Under the pieces are notes generated by a model. That model saw only the letters and a program-made list of their open reading frames with translations. It was not told the origin of the DNA and made no database searches. This document shows, piece after piece, positions 14,801 through 24,108 of a stretch of 64,000 bases of DNA. The translations under genes and the position numbers were made by a program. The number at the start of each line of letters is the position of its first letter. Position 1 is the stretch's first letter. Source of the stretch: Serpula lacrymans var. lacrymans S7.9 (lineage: Eukaryota > Basidiomycota > Agaricomycetes > Boletales > Serpulaceae); assembly GCF_000218685.1 (NCBI RefSeq), contig NW_006763301.1, positions 682,001 through 746,000 on the forward strand, in the 5' to 3' direction.

Positions 14801-15137
14801 TGTCCTTGATCCTACAGGTAAGCCCTTAGCACGTGCTTCACTACGCCCAGTAACCCATTTCACAGTTGCTGCGGTCGGGTAATAATGACTCGGAGGTCGT
14901 CTACCGCTCCTTGGTTGCACTTGGCAACGTGGTCAGTTTTCTTCTGGGTGATTAGCTTATCTAGACATGTCCTGATGGTTTTTCTCGACCCTTTAGGCAT
15001 ACGGCGCAAAGAAGCATAATGCCAGTATTGACTCCACCCAATCACAAGAACTGAAACAATACGTCGCTGGGGTCCCTCAAGCTTTCCCGGAGGACAGGAT
15101 CAAGAATGTCGTCTCAGAGATCGTCGGACTTCTATAA
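11814..15137 (+). CDS. DOA1: PLAA/DOA1/UFD3-type ubiquitin-binding WD40-PFU-PUL protein
   Basis: The product is a cofactor of the Cdc48/p97 ATPase that binds ubiquitin and helps in ubiquitin homeostasis and membrane-protein turnover. Three domains are visible. The N-terminal WD40 propeller (11,814-13,060) starts MPYKLSATLSAHSSDVR and has repeats such as LLGHTDNVCALDVS, LTGHQQSVWAV, YQGHKDAVRGLALIPDIGFA and LSGHTSFVYSLSVLPSGDIV. The PFU ubiquitin-binding domain (13,200-13,680) contains WQKIGDVVD and YDYVFDVDIQDGVPPLKLPF. The C-terminal PUL domain of armadillo type (13,960-15,137) contains LSRLVTAFCANAAAAPGG and VALATILFKF. A duplicated YVDPYTGASRYQGSA / YMDPFTGASRYSGAP motif lies in the linker, as is usual in this family. 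The start 11,814 is chosen because MPYKLSA begins the propeller. Stop TAA is at 15,135-15,137. Confidence 0.92.
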
Positions 15138-15535
15138 TGCGACCCCAAATTCAAAGTACCATCTTGACGATCAAAATTCATAGTCGAAAATTATACCGAT
15201 TCTCTTCTGTTTCGTTTGGGCTAGAAGATATACAAGATAGAATGTACATGATCATGACGTTGTTCTAGTGTTCAGCTGCGTGGGCACTGCTGGTGTATTT
15301 GGGCAATGTGTGACGGACTTTTCCCGCTAATCTCTTGTTATATCGATAACATTGTATTGTGATGATGTATTTCCGTGTCAATGCTGCTTCCCCTTATTCT
15401 TAGAGTATGATAGAGTTCATGATAGTATGCGCCGATTTGCAGGGAACTGACATTGGCTTAGGGTTAGGGTTCTTTCCTATCAGGCGAAATCGCGTTTGCC
15501 AGTGCAAGTTAGGTTGACTCTTCCCGCCACCTTTC
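15138..15535. other. Intergenic: PLAA 3' region and phosphatase promoter
   Basis: No gene is seen. The stretch holds a telomere-like motif (separate entry) about 70 bases before the next start. Confidence 0.6.
15458..15470 (+). promoter_or_regulatory. Telobox-like motif (two TTAGGG units) in promoter
   Basis: The sequence ttagggttagggt lies 66 bases before the start codon at 15,536. Interstitial telomere-like boxes in promoters are known binding sites for TRF/Tbf1-type factors in other eukaryotes. Function here is inferred only from position. Confidence 0.4.
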
Positions 15536-16492
15536 ATGACTGTCATCGCTCGGATTTATATCCTACGACATGGAGAAACAGACAGCAACCGCAATAAGAT
15601 AATCCAAGGTCAATTGGATACAGAGCTTAATGCTCATGGCACTACACAGGCAGGACGAGTTGCGGAGGCATTGAAGGGTGCACACTTTGATCGTGCATTT
15701 TCGAGCGATCTTCAAAGAGCTGTGAAGGTGTGTTAAATCATTCAAGGAGTGGATGGGATACGCAGTCCAACATAATACGGACAAGGCCCTCTGGGAATAG
15801 ATGGATAGAGCAGGGGGCGAGTGGGAGGACACGGGAGAATCCTTAATCTGATTTGTGCCATACTGTGCAGACCGCGGAACAGATCCTCGCGTATCACCCG
15901 GGTATCGCACTCGAGAAGCAAGAAGCCCTACGAGAGAGGGTGAGTCGCTAGGTTGCGCTGTGCTCACTCTCACGCGATTATCATAACGCATGTTTGCTGA
16001 AATAAATCGCATATGGGTGGAATTTCCGGTTTTGCGCTATTTCTTTGTCACGACTTTTGGCTCCTCGGCCTCTCTTTCGCCATTTAGTTCATGGGAGAAC
16101 GCCAGGGGGAACTTGTATCGTCGAACAAGCCTGCGCCTTCACTTGAACAAGGAGATGCCTTCGTGGTACGCTGTCTCAGTTGGTGGAATCACACCATCTT
16201 GGGATATGTGTCTTCTATAGTACCTGACGCTAAGCTGGATGGTCGATGTCGTTCCGCTCTAGTAGTGACTCATGGAGGTTTCATTGGCACTTTAGTGCGT
16301 AGTTTGGTGGCCAATAGAGCGCTGACTTGCGCCGATGGAATCACTATTGGGAGGTGCTCAAATACGAGCATCACACTCGTAGAATTCCGGAGTGTTGGCC
16401 GCCCGAGCTTGGAAGGACGGGTTCTGAATTATGCTGATGCTAGCCACCTGGAAGGAATGAGCCAGGTAGAAGTGAATGTGGACGAGATATAG
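15536..16492 (+). CDS. Histidine phosphatase (phosphoglycerate mutase-like)
   Basis: The start MTVIARIYILRHGETDSN at 15,536 contains the RHGET motif whose histidine forms the phospho-enzyme intermediate. It continues IQGQLDTELNAHGTTQAGRV and FSSDLQRAVK, then an intron (gtgtgt near 15,729 to cag near 15,871). Exon 2 reads TAEQILAYHPGIALEKQEAL followed by RER. A second intron ends at about 16,088, and the last exon carries FMGERQGE and ALVVTHGGFIGTLVRSL, where the histidine of VTHGG is the second conserved active-site histidine. The product of about 230 residues resembles single-domain fructose-2,6-bisphosphatase/TIGAR-like or broad-specificity phosphatases; the substrate cannot be told from sequence. 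Stop TAG is at 16,490-16,492. Confidence 0.85.
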
Positions 16493-16702
16493 AAGAAAGT
16501 CATAGACGAATTTTGGAATTGCATGCAGAATACATATCGAATACCCTTGGTCATATCTTCTCCACAATGTCACTAGCGACGGCCTGCCCTGTTGTCTTTC
16601 ACGTCAAAGCGGTAATTTTTTTTCATCACTTATCTGAATCGCGAACCTACTTGTTCGACGTTTCTCAGGTTATAAATTACACCTCAGCTCTCTTCTCATA
16701 GC

Positions 16703-17611
16703 TCATTCCTTTTCCCTCCTCAGCTTTTCGACATAAATGAATGTCACGAGTATTATATCTAGCATGTTTGCATCCAACTGCACGTCTAGACTGCTCTCTA
16801 GCTCGTAATCCGTGTAACGATCTATGTCAATTTCTCTGGGGTCCAGATTCTGTTTCGCAGGAGGCTTGACTGGCGGACCGGGATTGATCTCGAGGTACCC
16901 TTGTTGCGGCTTTGAGCCAGGAAGCAAAGCGATTTTTCGCCGGTGATAGCGTGCGATAGGTGCCTTTGAAGAGTCATCGCTATCAAGACGAAGCTTGGGA
17001 CATATGACATTGTTACTTTTGGTGAGTGACATGTTGAACAAGGCGGCTCACAGAACATGCTCGTTGGCCAAGGTCCCAACGATATGATCGACCGTCGGGT
17101 CCGGTGAAAATTCGCTTTCTTGGGTACTTTCCATCAGCTTAAGAGTTCAATTTGTCAAGGATAAACAAACAAACCTTCGAGCGAAGCCTCTTGTTGGAAT
17201 GAAATCTTTCGTCTCTACCTCACTCAATGGCATCCCATTCACCCCTTCATTAGGGTCAAACCATCGTATTCGAGATGAAACTAATCTACGCCGTTCTATT
17301 TCAGCAAGTCGAGTAAAGTGGTCTTGCATATCAATATCTTGGTTCTCCCCTTCTTCTTCTGACCTAACTTCAACTTCATCGTCATCTGGTTGATCGTCTT
17401 CATCTTCACGCCCGCCTCCATCAATATGAGTGTTATCGTAGTCGGCGTTAGTGCGATATATCGATGCAGAATTTGGGCTGATCTTCCATATAGTGCTTGG
17501 AGCTGCGCCCCACACGGCCTTGAGTGGAGTAGAGACTTTGTACAAAACTTGGCCGCTGGAGCTGGTGATGATCACATTGCGGACGAAAGCACTTGAGAAG
17601 AACAGTCTCAT
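16703..17611 (-). CDS. DUF6593-like protein A (first of three tandem paralogues)
   Basis: A small soluble protein of a family common in agaricomycetes, function unknown. The start MRLFFSSAFVRNVI at 17,611 begins the conserved strand pattern; an upstream in-frame ATG at 17,674 is possible. Visible parts are SSGQVLYKVSTP, an acidic insertion (17,340-17,440), RRRLVSSRIRWFD, an intron from about 17,175 to 17,130, then RIFTGPDGRSYRWDLG. A second intron from about 17,040 to 16,991 leads to SSKAPIARYHRRKIALLPG and the C-terminal signature MLDIILVTFIYVEKLRRE. The PDGR.Y.W and LDIIV.TFVYVEKLRR motifs recur in the two neighbours. The family name is from memory and should be checked. The order and strand of the three genes indicate tandem duplication. 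Confidence 0.65.
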
Positions 17612-17674
17612 AGTTGTTAAATCGAAATCTGTGTCACGTTCGAAAGAGGTATTTAGGCGCTGAGGGCTACACAA

Positions 17675-18053
17675 ATGGATTAATATTATTCGCTATATAA
17701 GTATGCTGCGGACACAGTGCTGAATGTATGTGCATGTGATTCTACGTAGCCAACAGTATTGGGTCATAGATGTACAAAGAAAGTCTTAGTTTTTCTTTAG
17801 AACCAATCAAAAGAGTAAAAAACCTGAGCTGTTCCGTTGGTTAGTTCAGAACTACGACAGCACTGCAGCATATAATACCGCAGTACTTCAGCAGAACCTT
17901 TGCCTTATCCAATAAATGTTTAAATCCGCATCATCAGCTTCAAAGCTGAGTCTGCAAGCTGACCATACCATGACCATTCTCTCGGCATAGTGATTGAAGC
18001 AAGCACTTGAAGCTGCACGAGCTTAGTGGAGCAAGGGTCCAGGGCTGTACATC
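17675..18053. other. Spacer between DUF6593-like genes A and B
   Basis: About 380 bases with no ORF of note; it presumably holds the promoter of A and the 3' end of B. Confidence 0.5.
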
Positions 18054-18709
18054 TTAAATGCCATTGCCCGCATGGCCGCGCGTGGGATAGGAGGTAGCTT
18101 TTCGTTCGAGCCTCTTTAGTTTCTCCACATAAACGAAAGTTGTTACAATGATATCCACGATGTGTTCCCCGACAGCAAATATTTCGAGACACGGCTCAAT
18201 GACTGTGCCGCCGGTGCTCCAGCTACTCCCGTGAAAGTGAGCTACAGGCGTTTCTGACCCATCGTTTAGCTCAAGCTGTCGGTCTTTCGATCAGCAGTTT
18301 TCACATCAATGTATATTAAGACTTACAGAAACATTATCATACAGTCTCCATATGTATGATCGTGCATCTGGACCAGTGAATACAAACTCTCTGCCGAAAA
18401 GTTTAGTGAGCCATGTTTTCACCTCGGGAGGATGCGTACTCACCGTTTTCCATCCTTCTGTATATAATCTATCGCACGAGGCCCATTACTGTGTAAGCGA
18501 AATATTGGCGAATTGAATGAGCTCCAAACGATCTCAGATAGAACATCGAATCGATCACTTTTGGGCTGCGCAGTGTCATTCCTGACTTTCCGTATCGTAG
18601 TAGTACGCGTCTGCCATGTCCAAGGCGTATTTGTTATGAAGATAGCTCGACCCTCCGTGTTGGTCATGGTGGAATTACGGATGTGCCGACTTGAAATAGT
18701 GAGAAGCAT
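18054..18709 (-). CDS. DUF6593-like protein B (second paralogue)
   Basis: The start MLLTISSRHIRNSTMTNTEG at 18,709 aligns with the start of paralogue A. Then come FITNTPWTWQTRTTTIRK, IVWSSFNSPIFRLHSNG and an intron. The second exon is REFVFTGPDARSYIWRLYDN (about 18,395-18,335). A second intron leads to LELNDGSETPVAHFHGSSW and GEHIVDIIVTTFVYVEKLKR, with stop TAA at 18,054-18,056. Intron positions match paralogue A, which supports the gene model and common descent. No break was seen. Function is unknown. Confidence 0.62.
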
Positions 18710-19275
18710 TTTAAGTTGTTGGGAGCGAGTGAAAGGCGATAGAGTGCGAATTGGAACATTTGAGTAACAGTAATGTTTTATAGAGATAAGCCCCAAGGCT
18801 GCGCAGGGGGTTGAATGACTAAACAACCGGTTTAACTGTCAATGCGGCACTGTTGACAACTACTTACTCGGGAGGTCAGCTTGAGTGCGAAGCTGTGCAA
18901 GGTCCGTACCGCTCCGCACTATTCGGGCACTATTAGATGCGTAAACCGATATAACCAAAACAAAATGACGACTGGTGAACTTAAGCTTCTTTCACGTCTG
19001 ACTCATTAGACATACCTTTGGGCATATAACAGAAAGAGCTTGGGTCAGTCTTCGATTTGTGCCAGATGGGGCTGCAGGCACTTGCCACACGAGTTTACTA
19101 ATAGAAATACTATAAAACTCAGAACTGCGATTTCGTCCCATTACGCCGTACACCAGAGGCATCACCCAGAATTGTACTACATGCAAGCCGCCATGTATTC
19201 AGTACGCGCGCATCAATATCGGTGGTTTATATCAAAATGGTGGCCTTCTATAAGCAAGGATCGAGACCATAGCTA
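18710..19275. other. Spacer between DUF6593-like genes B and C
   Basis: About 565 bases with only short ORFs on either strand and no domain seen. Confidence 0.5.
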
Positions 19276-19960
19276 CTAGATGCCAGTTGCCATAAAAGTT
19301 GCAGTTGCAGCAGAACTTGCTTGCGCGGCAGATTGAGCAGCAAATTGGGTATTTTGAGCAGCGAATCGGGCGTTGTTTCCTCTTCGTCGAGCAGCTCTTT
19401 CTTCGACCCTCCTCAATTTTTCCAGGTAGATAAAAGTCGTAGCGATAACGTCCACCATGTGTTCACCCACGGGAAATATCTCAAGATATGGATCGTGTCG
19501 TTTCCCAAGGATTCCCAAGCTTCTCCTGTGGTATCGAGCTATGGGGGTTTTTGAACTATCGTTGAGCTCAAGCTATCAAATTTGTTATTACAGGACCTAA
19601 AATAAGCCAGATCGAAACTTACAGAAATAACGTCGCGAAACCTCCATTTATAAGGTCGCCCATCTGGACCAGCGAAAATGTACTTTCTGACGAGAATTCA
19701 GCGTTTATCGACTTCACCCAGGAACAAAGACACTCACTGGCTGTTACTCTCCTGCATAAATCGTTTTACTTCAATTTCGGCGCCATGTAAGCGAAATATC
19801 GGCGATCTGAATGAGTCCCATAACGCTAGATTCATTTTCTACGCTGGACTGTGTGTCATGTTGAATCGCCGTACTGTGGTGGTTGTGTTCAGTGACCACG
19901 CTTGAGGCGTGTCTGTAGTGAAGACAATTTGACCTGTTGAGTTGTGCGTTCTTCATCCTA
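19276..19960 (-). pseudogene. DUF6593-like copy C, apparently broken
   Basis: The third copy keeps the family pattern: NSTGQIVFTTDTPQAWSLNT near 19,930, SFRSPIFRLHG near 19,805, YIFAGPDGRPYKWRFRD near 19,680-19,630, LELNDSSKTPIARYHRRSLG, and GEHMVDVIATTFIYLEKLRR near 19,420. The alanine-rich tail AAQSAAQASSAATATF is its own. Two lesions stand out. In frame with the first exon a TAG follows THSPA, near 19,850. Upstream of NSTGQ the frame meets TGA before any ATG equivalent to the starts of A and B. An intron removing the TAG would have to be about 24 bases, too short to be normal. A sequencing error or an alternative start exon cannot be excluded. Confidence 0.55.
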
Positions 19961-19999
19961 CATAACCTACCAAAGAATAAGTTTCGGTATCATAGTGAG

Positions 20000-20399
20000 A
20001 AAACAACGTTGGCGGGGGCGAGAAGAGTCTTACCACAGAAGGCAGTAAATCATGTAGCTTGGGACAAAGAAACTGATGAGTACAATGTAAACGAAGAATC
20101 CAGGTAGCAACGTACTGCGTACCTATGCAAGTATCAGAAAGTGAATTATGCATGTTGGCAACTCCAGCGACATACTGTATAACAAAATGATGTCTGGCAG
20201 ACGCCTATGAGGAGCAAAGCCTCAAACACGAGCCCGAATGCTTGGCGCGGTATAGACAACAGACTATATGCATGGTGATAGCAACTCGGATAATGCAGTA
20301 TGTAACAAGAACACTGAATACATAACGTAGCGATCAGTACTGCAACTTCACAGAAGGTCACCGTTCAAGATGAAGTACTCACACCATATTTCCCAAATC
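20000..20399. other. Spacer, no gene seen
   Basis: Only short ORFs on the minus strand, without recognisable content. It precedes the duplicated segment. Confidence 0.5.
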
Positions 20400-21726
20400 G
20401 AATTCGGAATTCCGAACTATCCAATCAATGATGCTACCAAATTCGTAAGAGCTGTCTATGTCCAATTGGCATAACCTCAACGTGGACAGACAGCATGGAA
20501 TAACGATGCAACCGAATTGCGCGAGCCGGGGTGCCAGTACGGACTTGAAAATGCATCTGTTGAGTTGAGAACGATTATTTGATGACACCTCGAGCTCATC
20601 ATCATCATCACCATCATCATAGAAGGCTTACATTTTACCACAGCACTGCCGGTCAAGGATATGATGTTTGATTGAACTTCCAAGTTGCTGTCAGTGCCAT
20701 ATGTGCATACTTTTGATCATACGGCGAGAGCCAGAGAAGAGAAGACGCAAGCGGCCTTGGCCGTGACTGGTCAGAAACCGCGGGGTGTCCGCTTGGCTTT
20801 AAAATTGACACATCGCCACTCGAGACTTGAATTCGAACTCACAAGTTATATGATGATAAAGTCACAAGAATATCTCGCGCATTCTGCGGACGTTCCTATA
20901 TAATTGAAAAGAGTAAGTATTATATCCGCCAAATATATGAAATGAAAACTTACACTAATCTTCCGCATTCTGCCAATGAGTTCCCATCATTTCAAAATTC
21001 GCGCATTATATGTCTTTGAAAGGGTATCACAGAAGACTGTCCTGACAAGCTTCCCCGCCTTGCAACAGAAGACAACCCTATATCTATGTCTGGTATAGAA
21101 CTTCTTAGTAGAAGTCGTGATTCTTGCGGACCTTATTGTTAAGCGTTGCAGCGAGTGACCATTCAAGTTGATGTTGGCCCAATATGACCTGACATGTGGT
21201 ACGCCAGATCTGAATGTTCCGGCTTTGAATTCCTTTTGACCTCCACTTGAAGCCTGATTCAGATGTTACTTACTGGGAAGCGATCAGTGGCAGGGTCTTC
21301 CGAGCTCAATGCGATACTCATGAAGTTGATGCCTATCAACTTGGAATATTTATTTAACAGTCCAACAATCAGCTGAAATAAGTTTAAGCTTGACAAATCA
21401 GTAGTCACTAAACATCAGACGCAGGCTCATCGCCAGAGAACATGAAGTTTTCAATCTTGACTTGAGGCTGATATAGTTGTGAGTAGGCGCCCATAGAGTC
21501 CAATTTGGTGTTGACTCGAAGCTAGGATTTTTGCTCCGACTAGAAATGTGTTACGAGTTTTTAGCTCTTCTCGGGCCCCACCATTCGACCTGTCATTTGT
21601 GGACAGCACCCAGACCTTATGGAATTACCTGTTGGACATCGTGTTTCTCGAGGGCAAGGCGTAGAACTGAATTGAAATCAATCCTATCTGTGGTGGCAAT
21701 ATTTGCATATCTCGAAGGCATTGCGC

Positions 21727-21733
21727 TATAAAA
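21727..21733 (+). promoter_or_regulatory. Conserved TATA box, copy 1
   Basis: GCTATAAAAGACGTGACC in copy 1 corresponds to GCTATAAAAGACATGACC in copy 2, embedded in less conserved sequence, so this is a likely core promoter of the small gene family. Confidence 0.65.
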
Positions 21734-21769
21734 GACGTGACCTTTTACCAGCAATACAACCCAACATCC

Positions 21770-22033
21770 TGTTAGTTTTGGTGATTCTGCACCTTTGTGC
21801 TACCTATATATTTTCATTCCTTTCTCTATCTATTCTTCTATCATTCACTATTGATTGTGTTCTCTATTATTTTGCCTTTGTGGCTGCTTTGTTTACCTTT
21901 GTTTACAAAACTTCGGACAGTACTGCAGAGTCCAATGCTTCCTATTCTCTAGTTACTCACATTGGACTCTAGTTCCAGTCCCTGATTGCTCTCAGCAAGT
22001 GGCTAGACACTTCCTTCAAGCTTTGTTCTTAAT
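21770..22033. mobile_element. 264-bp insertion in the leader of gene D1, flanked by ACATCC
   Basis: Copy 2 reads AACATCCCACTTGCC without interruption. Copy 1 has ACATCC at 21,764-21,769, then 264 extra bases, then ACATCC again at 22,034-22,039 followed by CACTTGCC. That is the layout of an insertion with a 6-bp target duplication. The insert starts TGTTAG and is T-rich, with no coding content or clear terminal repeats, so the element type is unknown. Confidence 0.6.
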
Positions 22034-22079
22034 ACATCCCACTTGCCTACCTTCACTTTACATTTTAGTCTCCATTAAC

Positions 22080-22790
22080 ATGTCCGTAACTGACACACAA
22101 ATCGCCGAGCATGGTCTTAACCTTTCTCTTGTCCTTCACCCTCTTCACAATAGCGACCATCCTCTGGGAGCTCACCTGAGGAGTGTGGTCAAGGCAGGAA
22201 ATGTCTCAGTTGATACTAATGCTCAGGTTAAAATCACACCTCATGCTATTGGAGGATTGAAAGCTACTGTGACTGTTGGTTCTCCTGTCTACAAGGAGTT
22301 CCAGGGCTATTTCGCCACTGGAACTGGTGAGTTGCATTAACATTCGGAGTTTTGTTTATTGAGTCAGCTTACATGGCCGCTTGTAGCATTCTCCAATATC
22401 AATGTTCAAAACGCTAAGGGTCAATTGTACTACGTTGGCTCTCCCCCTGCAGATGGAGACAACCAGTTCTGGATTCAGCAATATCCAGGACAAACTCCCG
22501 AGGAACCAGGGCGACCTGTCCTTGAGTTTTATGATGAGGACAAGATCTTGTTCCTACCTATCACTTTCCTACGCAGTTCAAGAGTAAGTCAATACAAAAC
22601 CTGGGTATTGTATTTTGCTCATAGTATTGTCTCTTTACAGCCGATCATGGCAATGGAGGCACGGGAGGTTCTGGAGCGTGGGGAACTATCAATTAGATGC
22701 AATATGAGACGGGAGGAAAACAGCAATTATCTCTGGACTAGTATCAAGTCTGCCTTGCTTATGAACAATTTAAAATGCGAGAATTATTGA
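22080..22790 (+). CDS. Small protein D1 of an unrecognised two-member family, altered C-terminus
   Basis: The start at 22,080 gives MSVTDTQIAEHGLNLSLVLH and continues HPLGAHLRSVVKAGNVS, ITPHAIGGLKATVTVG and FQGYFATGTG. An intron from about 22,327 to 22,386 follows, then FSNINVQNAKGQLYYVGSPP, DGDNQFWIQQYPGQTPEEPG and RPVLEFYDED. It is predicted cytosolic, with no signal peptide, and looks beta-strand rich. Compared with paralogue D2 (42,568), the donor side of the second intron is missing. The frame therefore reads through old intron sequence (ILFLPITFLRSSR) and, after the next intron, enters a different frame ending at TGA 22,788-22,790. The ancestral tail GNGGTGGSGAWGTIN would stop at 22,694-22,696. 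The gene may be functional with a new tail or decaying. I do not recognise the family. Confidence 0.6.
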
Positions 22791-22796
22791 AGTTTC

Positions 22797-23532
22797 AGGT
22801 CGAACTTCAGACTCCAAACCAGTCGGCATATGTGTCTATGCTATATCCTACAGTGCATTGCACTTAGACCCGACGTCTCTGCCCAGAGTCAACTAGACCT
22901 TATTTCAGGCTGATTTCAAAACTTTGATAGGAAATATAGCTAAAATACTCATTCATATGAAAAATTAGAAAATGTCTACATTATATAATTGTTCAGATTT
23001 TGTGTTGCTAAACTGACAGATACCAGACACATGTTATACTGGAATAATGCATACAGCTGGTGACAATAACTGTATACAGCCTGTCAACCAAAAACTGTTC
23101 ACTATGATGCTCTGGTTGCACTTTTTAGCACTTTTAATTAGCATGGTAGAGAATCGGTATACACACAATACACAACCAAATTTATGTACATAAACACCAT
23201 TCTGCAAGTACAATGTGTTGGCATATGATGGACATTACTACAAATTCTCCATTCTTTCATTCATTCTCATTGAACTGATCCAATATTTTGATACATTGCA
23301 TAAGTTTCCTAATTAGGATACAAAAAAGCGGACTGCATCAGGAAATTTGTGAAAGTATGATAAGGCCTTATAATGCCTCTTAAAACAATCTAGTCAAGTC
23401 AAAAGAGCTAGGTACAGGAGTAAGTAAAGTTAAACTACACATATAACCTATCACAACAATGGGATCCGCACCCATGTACAGTGATTCTGGACCTTCTGGG
23501 CATGCAACCAATCAGTATGCTTTCCAAGTACA
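22797..23532. other. AT-rich intergenic stretch
   Basis: No ORF of interest and no recognised repeat. It lies between gene D1 and the tRNA-like sequence. Confidence 0.5.
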
Positions 23533-23602
23533 CCTTGGTAGCTTAGTTGGTAAAGCACCAGACCATAAAAGCTGGAGTCCCAGGTTCAAGCCCTAGCCAA
23601 TG
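23533..23602 (+). repeat. tRNA-like sequence (tRNA pseudogene or SINE head)
   Basis: A box A-like TAGCTTAGTTGGTAAAGC and a box B-like GGTTCAAGCCC stand at tRNA spacing. A D-arm (GCTT/AAGC) folds. An acceptor-like stem of ccttggt with gccaatg pairs with one mismatch. The anticodon arm CCAG/CTGG is irregular, with a 10-base loop containing CAT, so a working tRNA-Met is unlikely. A polymerase III-derived SINE or a tRNA relic fits better. Confidence 0.5.
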
Positions 23603-23964
23603 CATGTTTTCTCATACTATAAACAAATGTCATAATTTGTCATTACCAGGTATATACTCACCTCAGCTTTTGGGGGGAAAGACTGAGGTGGGTGTGGTTG
23701 CTATCAAGACTTGTAAATTGCCAGCAAAACGGAAGCAAAGATGTAAGTAAAATTTTCTCCATCAACATGCACAGGCCAACTCAAACACAACTCCTTCCTA
23801 ATCTAGTATTTGCGCCACATCCTGTCTTCTGTCAGGCAACGAATATGAAGCTATATAACAACAACGGATGTCTGGTCAAGTCCCTGAAGAGGGCAGTGAA
23901 TCAGAGTACTGAGGTTGAAGTGTATCAGTATAAGTGCAAATCCAAACTAATATTGAACTAAGGA
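23603..23964. other. Sequence downstream of the tRNA-like unit
   Basis: ORFs such as 23,692-23,961 have no recognisable content. This could be the tail of a SINE or unique sequence; I cannot tell. Confidence 0.35.
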
Positions 23965-24108
23965 ATAATACATTGAGTATGTACTTCCTTGTATAGTGAA
24001 CGGTCAGGCCAAAAGAGGGAAGAGTTAAGAAAGTGGTCTGACCAACCAACTAACCAATAAGAAAAAAGGAGAGAGAAAGTGGTCTGATCTATCGTATTTG
24101 CTAATCGT
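23965..24108 (-). repeat. LTR-like fragment related to 38,730-38,810
   Basis: AAAGTGGTCTGACCAACCAA and CCAATAAGAAAAA followed by GGAGAG here resemble AAAGTGGTCTGAGGAATCAA and CCAATAAGAAAAAGGGAGAG at 38,770-38,810. Both sit at the edges of the element 1 territory, so I infer a piece of the U3 region of its LTR. The boundary on the left is not defined. Confidence 0.45.

Larger units (their letters stand above)
20400..22796 (+). repeat. Segmental duplication, copy 1 (partner 40,900-43,340)
   Basis: Stretches along the whole segment match the partner in the same order and orientation. One is the GATGCTACC-ATTCGTAAG block with GTCCAATTGG near 20,430-20,470. Others are AGAAGGCTTACATTT near 20,621, CGTTGCAGC/GACCATT near 21,145, the TATA box block near 21,725, and the coding exons from 22,080. 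Identity is visibly moderate in the non-coding part and higher in the gene. Copy 1 has a CATCAT microsatellite at about 20,594-20,621. Confidence 0.8.

Noticed and set aside
20594..20621. CATCAT run on the plus strand considered as a histidine-rich coding segment
   Set aside because: No open frame extends around it and the paralogous segment lacks it; simple repeat expansion.
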